Below, one piece after another: positions 1 to 8,584 of a DNA stretch of 64,000 bases. Position numbers and translations under genes: made by a program. This DNA comes from Pseudomonas azotoformans (lineage in GTDB: Bacteria > Pseudomonadota > Gammaproteobacteria > Pseudomonadales > Pseudomonadaceae): contig NZ_CP014546.1 of NCBI RefSeq assembly GCF_001579805.1, forward strand, positions 4,092,001 to 4,156,000. The letters are read 5' to 3'. Below the pieces are notes generated by a model. The model was given only the letters and a program-made list of their open reading frames with translations. It had not been told where the DNA came from and made no database searches. The number at the start of each line of letters is the position of its first letter. Within the stretch, counting starts at the first letter, position 1.

Positions 1-647
1 AAGGCATGGTCGAGCAGGACGCGCGCAGCAAGCGCTATCGCCTGAGCCTGGAGTTCTTTGCCCTGGCGGCGAATGCGGGCAAGACCGGCAACCTGCGTGA
101 CCTGGTGCGGCCAAGCATGCTGCGCCTGAGTGCTTCCTTGGGCGATTCGCTGTTCCTGCTCGCACGCTCAGGCTTCGACGCAATCTGCCTGGACCGCAGC
201 GAAGGCCCGTACCCTATCCGCACCTTCACCGGGGACATCGGAGGGCGCGTGGCGTTGGGCGTAGGGCAGGGCAGCCTGGCCATCCTGGCGTTCTTGCCAG
301 AGGAGGAGCGCGAGACGGTGATCCGCTACAACCTGCCACGGCTCAAGGACTTCCACCTGTATGACGAAGTGCTGTTGCGCTCGGAAGTGGAGAACGTGCG
401 CAATCTGGGCTACGCGGCGCGTAATACCGGGGTGCTGGAAGGCATGGCGGGGTTGGCGGTGCCGATCCTCAATCGCGACGGGCATGCGGTGGCGGCGTTG
501 AGCGTGGCGACCATCAGTGATCGGCTGGGGCCGAGCCGGTTGCCGATGGTGGTGGAGTTGCTCAAGCGCGAAGCGGCGGCGATTGGTCCAAGGATCAATC
601 CGTTTGATCCGACGTTGCGCCGGCCTTCGCAGACCTTTGGTGGGTAG
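1..647 (+). CDS. IclR-family transcriptional regulator, 5'-truncated by window edge
   Basis: The reading frame is open from the first bases of the window and ends with TAG at 645-647, so the gene starts upstream. The visible part, about 215 residues, is the effector-binding half of an IclR-type repressor or activator: it opens with a linker (KRYRLSLEFFALA), continues through the GAF-like ligand domain, and has the family's typical late segment (GLAVPILNRDGHAVAALSVA). The N-terminal winged helix, roughly 45 residues, is missing because of the window boundary rather than a mutation. The ATG at 6 is internal and should not be used as the start. The effector and target genes cannot be told from what is visible. 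Confidence 0.8.
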   Translation, partial: GMVEQDARSKRYRLSLEFFALAANAGKTGNLRDLVRPSMLRLSASLGDSLFLLARSGFDAICLDRSEGPYPIRTFTGDIGGRVALGVGQGSLAILAFLPEEERETVIRYNLPRLKDFHLYDEVLLRSEVENVRNLGYAARNTGVLEGMAGLAVPILNRDGHAVAALSVATISDRLGPSRLPMVVELLKREAAAIGPRINPFDPTLRRPSQTFGG

Positions 648-695
648 TTCAGAGGGCGGCCAACTGCGGGTGAATGGCCGTCGTTAATACGCGCA

Positions 696-724
696 GGAAC
701 CGTTTTTCTGCTCATGGCCACAGA
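696..724 (+). promoter_or_regulatory. Hrp box (HrpL/RspL-type ECF sigma promoter)
   Basis: GGAACC at 696-701 is followed by exactly 16 bases and CCACAGA at 718-724. This fits the published consensus GGAACC-N15/16-CCACNNA for promoters read by the type III secretion sigma factor HrpL (RspL in P. fluorescens) at every fixed position. It lies 71 bases before the ATG at 795, on the same strand. The match is direct observation; regulation by HrpL is inference from the consensus. Confidence 0.85.
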
Positions 725-794
725 TGGAACGTTGATCCGCCGCACAGCCGATTCGGGTGGGCAGTTATCGATTTCAGTCTCTGAGGCCTTTGCT

Positions 795-1880
795 ATGTCT
801 TATATAAACTTTCGTCAGGAAAGCCCTTTTTGCGGTGAGTTCAGTCCTCCTTGCGAGCAGCCCCGAGCGCCCTCTGCCAACGCTGGCTGGCGCGTAACCA
901 ACTCGGAGGTTGCGCGAGATTTCGCGAAAAATTTCGATTACTTCCAGAGTGCTGACAGTGGGTTTGTGACGCAGCAAACCCTCCAGCAGGTCGCCAATCG
1001 CCCGCTGACCGGTAATCCGTTCAATGATCGGATGACGTTTTTGGCAAGGGAGATTCTCCAACGTCCCGAATTGAACACGATGCTGGATTCAATCGGCCAC
1101 GCAGGTTCTACAGATGGGTTGATCAGCATGGACGATGTGGAGCGCACCATTGATCAAAGTGAGCAGCAAGAAGCACCTCCCATGCGTGAGTTTCCAGGCC
1201 GGTACAGCGGCGGCATGCAGCGCCAGCGCCTGGAAAGCCATTACTCACCTCAGGCCGATTGGCAACAGCCATCCCTGTCTGCGTCGGGCCAGCGTCCTTA
1301 CGCGAACGACAGCAAGGAGCAGCTTCTCAACAAGATACAGGCCCGTTTCAGTTCATTTGAAGACCCGAGTTCCCCTGGGTTGATCACCGACAAATCCCTG
1401 AATGCAGTGGCCAGTGGCTACAAACTGGATGGCCAGCCTGTCACCCAAGCCGAAAAAGATCTGGCGAATGAGCTGCTTGAGCGGGGTGATGTGTTCAAGG
1501 AACTCGACCAGAGCAGCATGGGCGTGTTCGACGGTGCCTTCTCCAGGGAAAACCTGGCCTATTCCTCGGACAAGTACAAAAACATGAGTAACCACGACTT
1601 GATTCAAGGCGTGAAAGATAACTTCAGGCAATTTACCGCTGGCGCAGACGATCAATACATCAACGTCAATGAGTTGAAGGAAGCGGCTGGTCAGACGCCA
1701 TCAAATCGTACGTTCAGCCCCGAAGCACGACACGTTGCCGCTGAGCTTCTCAACCGTCCCGGGCTTTTGCGGGAGCTGGATATCGGTACCAACAACCAAG
1801 GCGGGCCAGGCTACGAGGACAAGCGCTTCGATATGGATAACATCGATTTTATCCTCGACAAAGGGCGCGTATCGGCCTGA
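795..1880 (+). CDS. candidate type III secretion effector/helper with three internal EF-hand-like repeats
   Basis: This is a 361-residue protein. The start at 795 is chosen because GAGG at 783-786 sits 8 bases upstream and because the longer in-frame ATG at 714 lies inside the Hrp box. The N-terminus (MSYINFRQESPFCGEFSPP) is polar and has no signal peptide or membrane segment, as expected for a type III secreted protein. The rest contains three diverged copies of a unit of about 80-95 residues, encoded near 900-1152, 1311-1569 and 1587-1865. Each has a helix, an acidic or Gly loop (for example ADDQYINVNELK, STDGLISMDDVE) and a conserved LANELL / VAAELLNRPGLLRELD helix. The loops resemble degenerate EF-hands. 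The HrpK/XopAW class of type III proteins is a possible relative, recalled rather than checked. No gene of a secretion apparatus is nearby. Confidence 0.7.
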   Translation: MSYINFRQESPFCGEFSPPCEQPRAPSANAGWRVTNSEVARDFAKNFDYFQSADSGFVTQQTLQQVANRPLTGNPFNDRMTFLAREILQRPELNTMLDSIGHAGSTDGLISMDDVERTIDQSEQQEAPPMREFPGRYSGGMQRQRLESHYSPQADWQQPSLSASGQRPYANDSKEQLLNKIQARFSSFEDPSSPGLITDKSLNAVASGYKLDGQPVTQAEKDLANELLERGDVFKELDQSSMGVFDGAFSRENLAYSSDKYKNMSNHDLIQGVKDNFRQFTAGADDQYINVNELKEAAGQTPSNRTFSPEARHVAAELLNRPGLLRELDIGTNNQGGPGYEDKRFDMDNIDFILDKGRVSA

Positions 1881-1910
1881 TCAGGGCGTCAACGTGCTGG
1901 CTGAGCCTGT

Positions 1911-1928
1911 GATCAGCCGGGGCTGATC
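1911..1928. terminator. short palindrome at the fumC stop codon, possible weak terminator
   Basis: GATCAGCC-GG-GGCTGATC is a perfect inverted repeat between two convergent genes and contains the fumC stop codon (complement of 1913-1915). No T-run follows on either side, so terminator function is doubtful. Confidence 0.3.
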
Positions 1929-3301
1929 ATGCTTTCCGGCCGCACCCGTTGGTCATACTCTGCGGCGCTGATCAGCCCCAACTGCACCGCCGCCTCCTTG
2001 GGTGACAAGCCTTCATCCGCCGCCTTGCGGGTGATCTGCGCCACGCGGTCGTAACCCAGCAGCGGGTTCAGTACCGTCGCCATCAACAACGAATGCTCCA
2101 CATTGCGCGCCAACTGTGGGCGGTTCAGCTCCAGGCCGCTCAGCAGCTTGTCGGTGAACAGGCTGACGCAGTCGGTGAGGACCTCGATCGAGTGCAGCAG
2201 GTTGTGGATCAGAACCGGCTTGGCCACGTTCAATTCGAAGGTACTGGAAGCGCCCGCCAGGGTAATGGTGGTGTGATTGCCCATTACCTGCATCGCCGCC
2301 TGCACCAGTACTTCGGCGATGGTCGGGTTGCGTTTTCCGGGCATGATCGAGGAGGTCAGACCATCGTCTGGCACGATCAATTCACCCAGGCCGCAACGCG
2401 GACCCGAACCGAGCAGGCGGATATCATTGGCGATCTTGGTCAAGGAAACAGCCAGTACATTCAGCGCCCCGGAGGCTTCGACCAGGGCATCGTGGGTGCC
2501 CATGCCTTCGAATTTGCAGGGGTTGGTTTCGAAGGGTTCGCCGGTGAGTCGGCTGATTTCTTCGCAAAACGCCAGGTCAAAACCGACCGGTGTGTTCAAC
2601 CCGGTGCCCACCGCCGTGCCGCCCTGGGGCAGCAGGCGCAGGCGCGGCAGGCAGGCTTCGATTCGCGCGATGCCATGCTGGATCTGCTGGGCAAACGCAC
2701 CAAAAGCCTGGCCCTGGCTCATCGGCACCGCATCCATCAGGTGGGTGCGGCCGATTTTCAGCACGTCCTGCCAGGCGTCTGCCTTGGCGTTGAGTCCATC
2801 ACGCAGATGGCCCAATGCAGGCAGCAGGCGACCGCGCAGTTCCAGCACGGTGGTCAGGTGCATCACCGTGGGGAAACTGTCGTTGGACGACTGTGAGCGG
2901 TTCACATGGTCATTGGGATGCACCGGCGACTTGCTGCCCAGTTCACCGCCAAGCGCGAGGTTGGCGTGGTTGGCGATGACTTCGTTGGCGTTCATGTTGG
3001 TCTGGGTGCCGGAGCCGGTCTGCCAGACCGACAGCGGGAAGTGCAGGTCAAGCTCGCCGTTGGCCAAGGCCTGCGCCGCCAGTTCGATCGCGTGTGCCAG
3101 GCTCGGGGCAAGCGCGCCTAGCCGTACATTGGCGCGGGCACACGCGCGTTTTTGTTGGCCAAAGGCGCGGATCAGGCTGGCGGGGAACGGCTGTTTGCTG
3201 CCGAACACCTCCAGTGCCCGTTGGGTCTGTGCGCCCCAGTAACGGTCGGCCGGGATCGACACCGGGCCGAATGCGTCATGTTCGATTCGCAGAGCAGTCA
3301 T
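1913..3301 (-). CDS. fumC: class II fumarate hydratase (FumC)
   Basis: Fumarase converts fumarate to L-malate in the cytosol; class II enzymes need no iron. The 462 residues match the usual length. The substrate loop SGTQTNMNANEV (98-109), the GRTHLMDAVP segment (about 184-193) and the superfamily signature SSIMPGKRNP (317-326) are all present. GGAG stands just upstream of the ATG (complement of 3299-3301). The gene begins 12 bases after the stop of the dicarboxylate symporter, so the two are almost certainly cotranscribed, with a second fumarate-type lyase further upstream. That context suggests a dedicated catabolic fumarase rather than the housekeeping copy; this is inference. An iron-independent fumarase would also suit iron-poor conditions. 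Confidence 0.92.
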   Translation of the reverse strand: MTALRIEHDAFGPVSIPADRYWGAQTQRALEVFGSKQPFPASLIRAFGQQKRACARANVRLGALAPSLAHAIELAAQALANGELDLHFPLSVWQTGSGTQTNMNANEVIANHANLALGGELGSKSPVHPNDHVNRSQSSNDSFPTVMHLTTVLELRGRLLPALGHLRDGLNAKADAWQDVLKIGRTHLMDAVPMSQGQAFGAFAQQIQHGIARIEACLPRLRLLPQGGTAVGTGLNTPVGFDLAFCEEISRLTGEPFETNPCKFEGMGTHDALVEASGALNVLAVSLTKIANDIRLLGSGPRCGLGELIVPDDGLTSSIMPGKRNPTIAEVLVQAAMQVMGNHTTITLAGASSTFELNVAKPVLIHNLLHSIEVLTDCVSLFTDKLLSGLELNRPQLARNVEHSLLMATVLNPLLGYDRVAQITRKAADEGLSPKEAAVQLGLISAAEYDQRVRPESMISPG

Positions 3302-3313
3302 CTCCAGGCTCCG

Positions 3314-4618
3314 TTAAAGTGCCGCGCCGGCAGCACGGCCGAGCACGCGTTGATATTCATCCTGGGCGGTCTGCTGGGAGAACTCGCCAGACCACTTGGA
3401 CACCACCACCGTCGCCACGCTGTTGCCGATGGTGTTGCAGGTGGCAATCGCCATGGACATGAAGCGGTACACACCGAACAGCAACGCCAAACCTTCCGCC
3501 GGCAGTACGCCGATAGCAGTGACGGTCGCGGCAAACACCACGAAGCTGCCACCCGACACCGCCGCCGCGCCCTTGGAGGTCACCAGCATGATCGCGATGA
3601 TGCCCAGCTGTTGCTCCCAGCTCAGCGGCACGCCGTAGGCGTTGGCGATAAACAGCACGCACAGCGACATGTAGATCGATGTACCGTCGAGGTTGAACGC
3701 GTAGCCGGTGGGCAACACCAGGCCGACGCTCTGCTTGGAGCAGCCGAATTTTTCGAGCTTTTGCAGCAGGCGCGGCAGGGCGCTTTCCGACGACGCGGTG
3801 CCGAGCACGATGAAGATTTCATCCTTGATGTAGGTGAGGAAGCGCCACAGGCTGAAGCCGCTCAACCGGCACACCGCGCCCAGCACCACAAAGATAAAGA
3901 ACGCAATGCCGACGTAGAACATCAACACCAGGTTGGCCAGGGACATCAGCACCGCGGTGCCATTGCTGCCCACGGCATACGCCACCGAACCGAAGGCCCC
4001 CAGGGGCGCGAACTTCATGATCAGGTTGATGAATTCGAAGAAGCATTCGGAGATGCGGTTCAGGCCGTCTTCAATCACTTCACGACGCTCAGGCTTCAAG
4101 GCCAGCAGGGCGAAACCGAACAACACCGAGATCACCAGCACCTGTAACAGTTGGCCACCGGCGAAGGCACCGACGAAATTGTCCGGGAAGATGCCGTAGA
4201 TGAAGTCCATGGTCGACGCGGGCGCATGGCCCTTGGCAACCGCAGCACTGGCGGCGGCAGCGGCGGCACTGCTCGGGTGCGCGTCGTGCATGCCGGAGCC
4301 GATCTGCAACAGGTTGCCCCACAGCAGGCCGATGGCCAGGGCGATGGTGGACACCACCTCAAAGTAGATCAACGCACGCAGGCCGACCTTGCCGACGCGC
4401 TTGATATCACCGGCCGAAGCGATGCCGTGGACCACGGTGAAAAACACCAGCGGCGCGACGGCGGTCTTGATCAGCTTGAGGAAGATATCGCCGAGGATCT
4501 TGAAACTGGCGGCCAGCTCCGGGGCGAGAAAGCCGAAGGCGATCCCGAGGAACATGGCGGCGACGACCTGGAAAGTCAGGTCCTTGTAGAGCGGTTTTTT
4601 TGCGGGGGTGGATGACAT
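3314..4618 (-). CDS. C4-dicarboxylate/amino acid:cation symporter (DctA-like)
   Basis: This is an inner-membrane carrier of the DAACS family, which takes up succinate, fumarate, malate or aspartate with protons or sodium. The chosen start, at the complement of 4616-4618, gives 434 residues beginning MSSTPAKKPLYKDLTFQ, as in DctA proteins, and has a GAG ribosome site; 34 extra in-frame codons upstream run back into the hairpin at 4676-4729 and look non-coding. Visible family features are the LIKTAVAPLVFFTVVHGIAS segment, the NLDGTSIYM motif and the LVTSKGAAAVSGGSFVV hairpin region. It lies between an upstream lyase and a downstream fumarase on one strand. The exact substrate may be an unusual dicarboxylate or aspartate derivative rather than plain succinate. 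Confidence 0.88.
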   Translation of the reverse strand: MSSTPAKKPLYKDLTFQVVAAMFLGIAFGFLAPELAASFKILGDIFLKLIKTAVAPLVFFTVVHGIASAGDIKRVGKVGLRALIYFEVVSTIALAIGLLWGNLLQIGSGMHDAHPSSAAAAAASAAVAKGHAPASTMDFIYGIFPDNFVGAFAGGQLLQVLVISVLFGFALLALKPERREVIEDGLNRISECFFEFINLIMKFAPLGAFGSVAYAVGSNGTAVLMSLANLVLMFYVGIAFFIFVVLGAVCRLSGFSLWRFLTYIKDEIFIVLGTASSESALPRLLQKLEKFGCSKQSVGLVLPTGYAFNLDGTSIYMSLCVLFIANAYGVPLSWEQQLGIIAIMLVTSKGAAAVSGGSFVVFAATVTAIGVLPAEGLALLFGVYRFMSMAIATCNTIGNSVATVVVSKWSGEFSQQTAQDEYQRVLGRAAGAAL

Positions 4619-4675
4619 GTCTGTGATCTCATTGTTGTTATTGGCTGTGTTTGAGCGATGTGTCAGGAGCTTGGC

Positions 4676-4729
4676 TTTTGTGGTGAGCGAGCTTGCCTCG
4701 CGCGGGGCAAGCCCGCTCACTACAAAAAC
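4676..4729. repeat. REP-like long imperfect hairpin between lyase and symporter genes
   Basis: TTTTGTgGTGAGCGaGCTTGCC pairs with GGGCAAGCcCGCTCACtACAAAA around a short CGCG-rich loop. The outer T-run and A-run would allow it to act as a terminator in either direction. The GAGCGAGCTTGCC core is the common Pseudomonas intergenic repeat (REP) sequence. It may reduce readthrough from the lyase gene into the symporter gene. Confidence 0.7.
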
Positions 4730-4746
4730 CCGATGTGCCCGAAAGA

Positions 4747-6102
4747 TCAGCGTTTGACTGAGCCTGGGCGCGCCAGCGCGATATCGACCATCTGTGGCGC
4801 CAGCCCCAGGTAGTTGGCCGGGTCGGTCAGGCGTTGCAGTTCGGCCAGGTCCAGTTGCGCGGTGGCTTCGCCCTGGGCGAGCAGGGCGTCGAGCAGGCTG
4901 GTGCCCTGGTCATTGGCCATGCGGCATGCGGCGTAGACCACATCGTGGGCGACCTGGCGACCGAGGGCCGGGGCGAGGCCCATCATCACGGCTTCGGCGA
5001 CGATCAGGCCCTGGGTCATGTCGAGGTTCTTGCGCATGCGTTCGGGGCGCACTTCCAGGCCGGCGAGCATGAAGGTCGCCTGGCCGAGGGACGCGGCGCT
5101 GAGGGCGAAGGCTTCGGGGATGGCGATCCACTCCGCCTGCCACGGACCGGTGGAGCGTTCGAAGTCCTGGATCATCGCATCGAGCATCAGCCCGGCGTGT
5201 TGGCGCACGCCCTTGGCGGCGGCGTACATCAGCTCGCAGGAAATCGGGTTGCGCTTCTGCGGCATGGTGCTGCTGGCGCCACGGCCTTTTACGAAAGGTT
5301 CGTACACTTCACCCAGTTCGCTGGTCATCATCATCATGATGTCGAGGGCAATCTTGCCCAGGGAGCCGGTGACCAGGCCGAGGAAATTCAGGGTTTCGGC
5401 GAGGCCATCGCGGGCTACGTGCCAGGTGGCTTGCGGCACGCCCAGGCCCAGTTCGGCCATCAGGGCTTCCTGTACTTCCAGGCCCTTGTCGCCGAGGGAG
5501 GCGAGGGTGCCGGCGGCCCCGGCGAACTGGCCGATTTCGACGCGTGGACGCAGCTCCACCAGGCGCTCGGCGTGGCGATCGAACATGCTCAACCACACCG
5601 CGCACTTGTAGCCGAAGGTGATCGGCAGCGCGTGTTGCAAGTGGGTGCGGCCCGCCATCGGTGTGTCGCGATAGCGCTCGGCCAGGCCGGCGAGCAAGCC
5701 GCGTACGGCCTGGATATCACGCTCGACGATGGCCAGCGCAGCGCGGACCTGCAGGACCACGGCGGTGTCCATGATGTCTTGGGTGGTGGCGCCCCAGTGC
5801 ACATAGCGGCCGGCTTCACCGCAGATCTTCGACAGTTGCTCCACCAACGGCAGGATCGGGTAACCGACGATCTCGGTCTCGTGTTGCATCAGCGCCAGGT
5901 CCAGGGCCTCGTATTTCGACAGCGCGGCGATCTGCTCGGCGGCCTCGCTTGGGATCACGCCGCAACGGGCTTCGGCGCGGGCCAGGGCGACTTCCACTTC
6001 GATGTAGCGTTCGATCAGGGCTTTATCGGAGAACACGCCGCGCATTTCGGCGGTGCCGAACATGTCGCGGAACAGGGCGGAATCAAAAACGGTGCTCGAC
6101 AT
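4747..6102 (-). CDS. fumarase/aspartase-superfamily lyase (PcaB/PurB-like)
   Basis: This 451-residue enzyme belongs to the superfamily of fumarase, adenylosuccinate lyase and 3-carboxy-cis,cis-muconate cycloisomerase. The signature SSTMPQKRNP (277-286), the GATTQDIMDT motif (104-113) and GRTHLQHALP (151-160) are intact, so it should be active. The overall sequence resembles the PcaB/CMLE type, but no other protocatechuate genes are present. Instead it is followed by a dicarboxylate symporter and fumarase, and is divergent from a GntR regulator. A plausible job is cleaving an imported N- or O-succinyl compound to fumarate, which FumC then turns to malate. The substrate is unknown, and naming it pcaB would be unsafe. 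Confidence 0.75.
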   Translation of the reverse strand: MSSTVFDSALFRDMFGTAEMRGVFSDKALIERYIEVEVALARAEARCGVIPSEAAEQIAALSKYEALDLALMQHETEIVGYPILPLVEQLSKICGEAGRYVHWGATTQDIMDTAVVLQVRAALAIVERDIQAVRGLLAGLAERYRDTPMAGRTHLQHALPITFGYKCAVWLSMFDRHAERLVELRPRVEIGQFAGAAGTLASLGDKGLEVQEALMAELGLGVPQATWHVARDGLAETLNFLGLVTGSLGKIALDIMMMMTSELGEVYEPFVKGRGASSTMPQKRNPISCELMYAAAKGVRQHAGLMLDAMIQDFERSTGPWQAEWIAIPEAFALSAASLGQATFMLAGLEVRPERMRKNLDMTQGLIVAEAVMMGLAPALGRQVAHDVVYAACRMANDQGTSLLDALLAQGEATAQLDLAELQRLTDPANYLGLAPQMVDIALARPGSVKR

Positions 6103-6133
6103 GGGAAAATCCTAATTGTTATTTTTAAACCAT

Positions 6134-6148
6134 ACATATTTAATATGT
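6134..6148. promoter_or_regulatory. candidate GntR operator palindrome
   Basis: ACATAT-TTA-ATATGT is a perfect inverted repeat in the AT-rich gap between the divergent lyase and gntR genes. Its position suits autoregulation and repression of the catabolic operon by the adjacent regulator. Binding is inferred. Confidence 0.45.
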
Positions 6149-6206
6149 CCGTACAATATGATTACGCCTGTGCTGATACACTGTCAACTCGACAACGAGG
6201 GTAAAA

Positions 6207-6947
6207 ATGGAAAGCGTGAGCCAGAGGCGTTATGCGGCGGTTGCCAAGGACTTGATCGATCAGATTGGCAGCGGCCATTACCCGGTGGGGTCGTTGTTGC
6301 CGACCGAATTCGAACTCTGCTCGCTGTACGCGGTGAGCCGGCACACCGTGCGCGCGGCCATCGATCAGTTGCAGGGGCAGGGCATGGTCTCGCGGCGCAA
6401 GCGCGTGGGGACGAGGGTCGAAGCGGCCTCACCCCAGGGCGGGTATTCCCAGGCGATGGCGTCGGTGGCCGACCTGGTGCAGGTGGCCGAAACCCATATC
6501 CGCGATATCCAGGATGTTCGCGAGTTCGTCGCTGATATCGCGCTGGCGCGGCGCGTGGGGCTGGAACCGGGCGGGCATTACTTCTGCGTGTCGAGCATCA
6601 AGGTCGATGCCAGCGCCGGCAACGCGCCGCTGTGCTGGACCGACGTGTACGCCGAGCAGACCTATGCCGAGGTAATTCCCGAAGCGCGCAAGCACCCGGA
6701 TGAACTGATCGCCGCGTTGATCGGCAAGGCGTTCTCGCGGCATATCGATGTGGTGGACCAACAGGTGCGGCCGGTGCAGCTATCAGCTGAGTTGGCCGCC
6801 AGCCTCAAGGCGCAGGGCGGCGCGTTGGGGCTCAATATCATCCGCCAGTATCGTGATGAGGCTGGCGGGGTGATCGCGGTGTCGGAAACGGTCTACCCCG
6901 CAGATCGTTTTACCCTGACCATGCAGATGAAGCGCGACAAACGTTAG
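6207..6947 (+). CDS. GntR/HutC-family transcriptional regulator with UTRA domain
   Basis: This is a 246-residue DNA-binding regulator. Residues about 10-75 form the GntR winged helix, with [21 protein letters not shown] followed by [10 protein letters not shown] and a GTRV turn. The remainder (about 95-240) is a UTRA ligand domain, ending [14 protein letters not shown] as in HutC-type proteins. GAGG stands 7 bases before the ATG. The gene is divergent from the lyase-symporter-fumarase operon across a 104-bp gap containing a perfect palindrome, so it probably controls that operon and senses its substrate. Its last four bases overlap the 3' end of the convergent chemoreceptor gene. Confidence 0.88.
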   Translation: MESVSQRRYAAVAKDLIDQIGSGHYPVGSLLPTEFELCSLYAVSRHTVRAAIDQLQGQGMVSRRKRVGTRVEAASPQGGYSQAMASVADLVQVAETHIRDIQDVREFVADIALARRVGLEPGGHYFCVSSIKVDASAGNAPLCWTDVYAEQTYAEVIPEARKHPDELIAALIGKAFSRHIDVVDQQVRPVQLSAELAASLKAQGGALGLNIIRQYRDEAGGVIAVSETVYPADRFTLTMQMKRDKR

Positions 6948-8584
6948 GCCACGTTGAAAAACGCCACCTTGGTACTCAAGCGATCTGCCAGCTCCGCCAG
7001 TTCGTGATTGGAATGCTCCACCTGCTCCGAGCCCGCCGCCGATTGCACGGTGGAGCTATGGATGCGTGTGACATTCTGCGCAACTTCTTCCGCCGCCGCG
7101 CTTTGCTGCACTGAAGCACTGGCGATCTGCGCGTTCATCGCATTGATCGCTCCCACTTCCTGGCTGATCTTGCCCAGGGCCACCTGTGAGTCGCGGGTCT
7201 GCGCCACGGTGACCTGGGCCAGGCTGCGGCTGCGTTGCATGATATCGGCGGCGTCCTGGGTGCCGTTTTGCAGCTTGCCGATCATGTCGCGGATCTCCTG
7301 GGTCGATTCCTGGGTGCGCGTCGCCAGCGAGCGCACTTCATCGGCCACCACCGCAAAACCACGGCCATGTTCACCGGCCCGCGCGGCTTCGATGGCCGCG
7401 TTGAGTGCCAGCAGGTTGGTTTGGGCAGCGATGGCGTTGATCACTTCGATCACGGTTTCGATGCTTTCACTGTCGCTGGACACTTGGTTGACCCGGCTGG
7501 TGGCCTGGTCGAGGATGGTTGCGAGCTCCTCGATAGCCACGGTCACTTCGCCGACCAGGCGGTGGCCACTGTCGACTTCTGCGTCCGCCAAAATGGTCGC
7601 CTTGGACGCAGCGGATGCGTAGCCCGAGACCTCACTGACCGAGGCCGCCATTTGCGTGATCGCAGCCGCCACATGCTGGGCTTCGCTGGTTTGCAGGGTG
7701 ATCTGCTGACGGTTGTCGCTGGCTACGGACAACAGGGTGACCGAAGCGTGACGCAGGGCTTGGGCTGCCGAGCGTACTTCGGTGATGGTGTCGCCCAGGC
7801 GCGCCAGGGCGTTTTTCAAAATACCCATCACGCTGTCGGGGTAGCGGGTTTCGATGGGCTGGTTCAAGTCGCCATTGGCCAGGCGACGGATCGCCTCGGC
7901 GACTTCCTCCGGCTCGGCGCCAAGAGTGGCCTTGACCTTGCGGATGATCAACAGGGACACCAGCACGCTCAAGAGGATCGCGACGGCGCTGGCCAGCAGC
8001 ATCAGCACGGCAAAGTTACTGGCGGCGGCTTGCACCGTGTCCAGGCGTTGCTTGATCTGGGCTTCTTCGAAGTCGATCAGGGCATTCACGCGTTTGAGCC
8101 ATTCGGTGTAGTGAGCCGACGACTGGGCCAGCAGCAAGTCCTGGGCGCCGGCGATGTCATTGCCGCGACGCAGGCTGATCACCCGTTCGGTGGAGGCCAG
8201 GGCCTGGGTCTCGATGGCCTTGATATCAGCCAAAAGACGGGATTCCTCGGCGCTGGCGGCGGCGTTGGCGAACAGGCGATCCATCATCACCGCAGAGTCC
8301 TGGTAATCGCGCTTGAGCTGGTCGATCTCGGCCAGGTGGCGGTTGAGCGACGGTTCATCCTTGACCAATACGGCATCGCGGATGGCGATGGCGCGGTTGT
8401 GCACGCTGCCACGGAAATTGATCGCATAGCGCTGCACCACAGCAGCTTTTTCGGACACTTCCTTGAGGGTGCTGTCGATAAAACCCACGCGCTGGATACC
8501 GACGGCGGTGATCAGCACCAGCAACGACAGGGTGGACGCAAAGCCCAGTCCGATACGCATCGCCAACGAGACAGGTTTTTTCAT
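6944..8584 (-). CDS. methyl-accepting chemotaxis protein
   Basis: This 546-residue transmembrane chemoreceptor controls CheA activity at the cell pole. The order is TM1 (about 10-30), a periplasmic four-helix-bundle sensor (31-190), TM2 (191-213), HAMP (214-268, including [20 protein letters not shown]) and a cytoplasmic signalling coiled coil. The strongly conserved hairpin tip is at 381-410, with [20 protein letters not shown]. It shows no C-terminal CheR-docking pentapeptide and ends KVAFFNVA. The ligand is unknown. It stands next to a dicarboxylate-type uptake operon, which might hint at a related attractant, but that is only proximity. Confidence 0.93.
   Translation of the reverse strand: MKKPVSLAMRIGLGFASTLSLLVLITAVGIQRVGFIDSTLKEVSEKAAVVQRYAINFRGSVHNRAIAIRDAVLVKDEPSLNRHLAEIDQLKRDYQDSAVMMDRLFANAAASAEESRLLADIKAIETQALASTERVISLRRGNDIAGAQDLLLAQSSAHYTEWLKRVNALIDFEEAQIKQRLDTVQAAASNFAVLMLLASAVAILLSVLVSLLIIRKVKATLGAEPEEVAEAIRRLANGDLNQPIETRYPDSVMGILKNALARLGDTITEVRSAAQALRHASVTLLSVASDNRQQITLQTSEAQHVAAAITQMAASVSEVSGYASAASKATILADAEVDSGHRLVGEVTVAIEELATILDQATSRVNQVSSDSESIETVIEVINAIAAQTNLLALNAAIEAARAGEHGRGFAVVADEVRSLATRTQESTQEIRDMIGKLQNGTQDAADIMQRSRSLAQVTVAQTRDSQVALGKISQEVGAINAMNAQIASASVQQSAAAEEVAQNVTRIHSSTVQSAAGSEQVEHSNHELAELADRLSTKVAFFNVA

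Noticed and set aside
714..794. Extended start of the repeat protein at 714
   Set aside because: It overlaps the -10 part of the Hrp box and has no ribosome site; ATG 795 has GAGG at the right distance.
4747..6102. Annotation of the lyase as pcaB
   Set aside because: No other protocatechuate-branch genes are present, and the neighbours are a dicarboxylate symporter and fumarase.
4834..6204. 456-codon plus-strand frame over the lyase gene
   Set aside because: It is a shadow of the lyase, whose superfamily signatures are intact on the minus strand.
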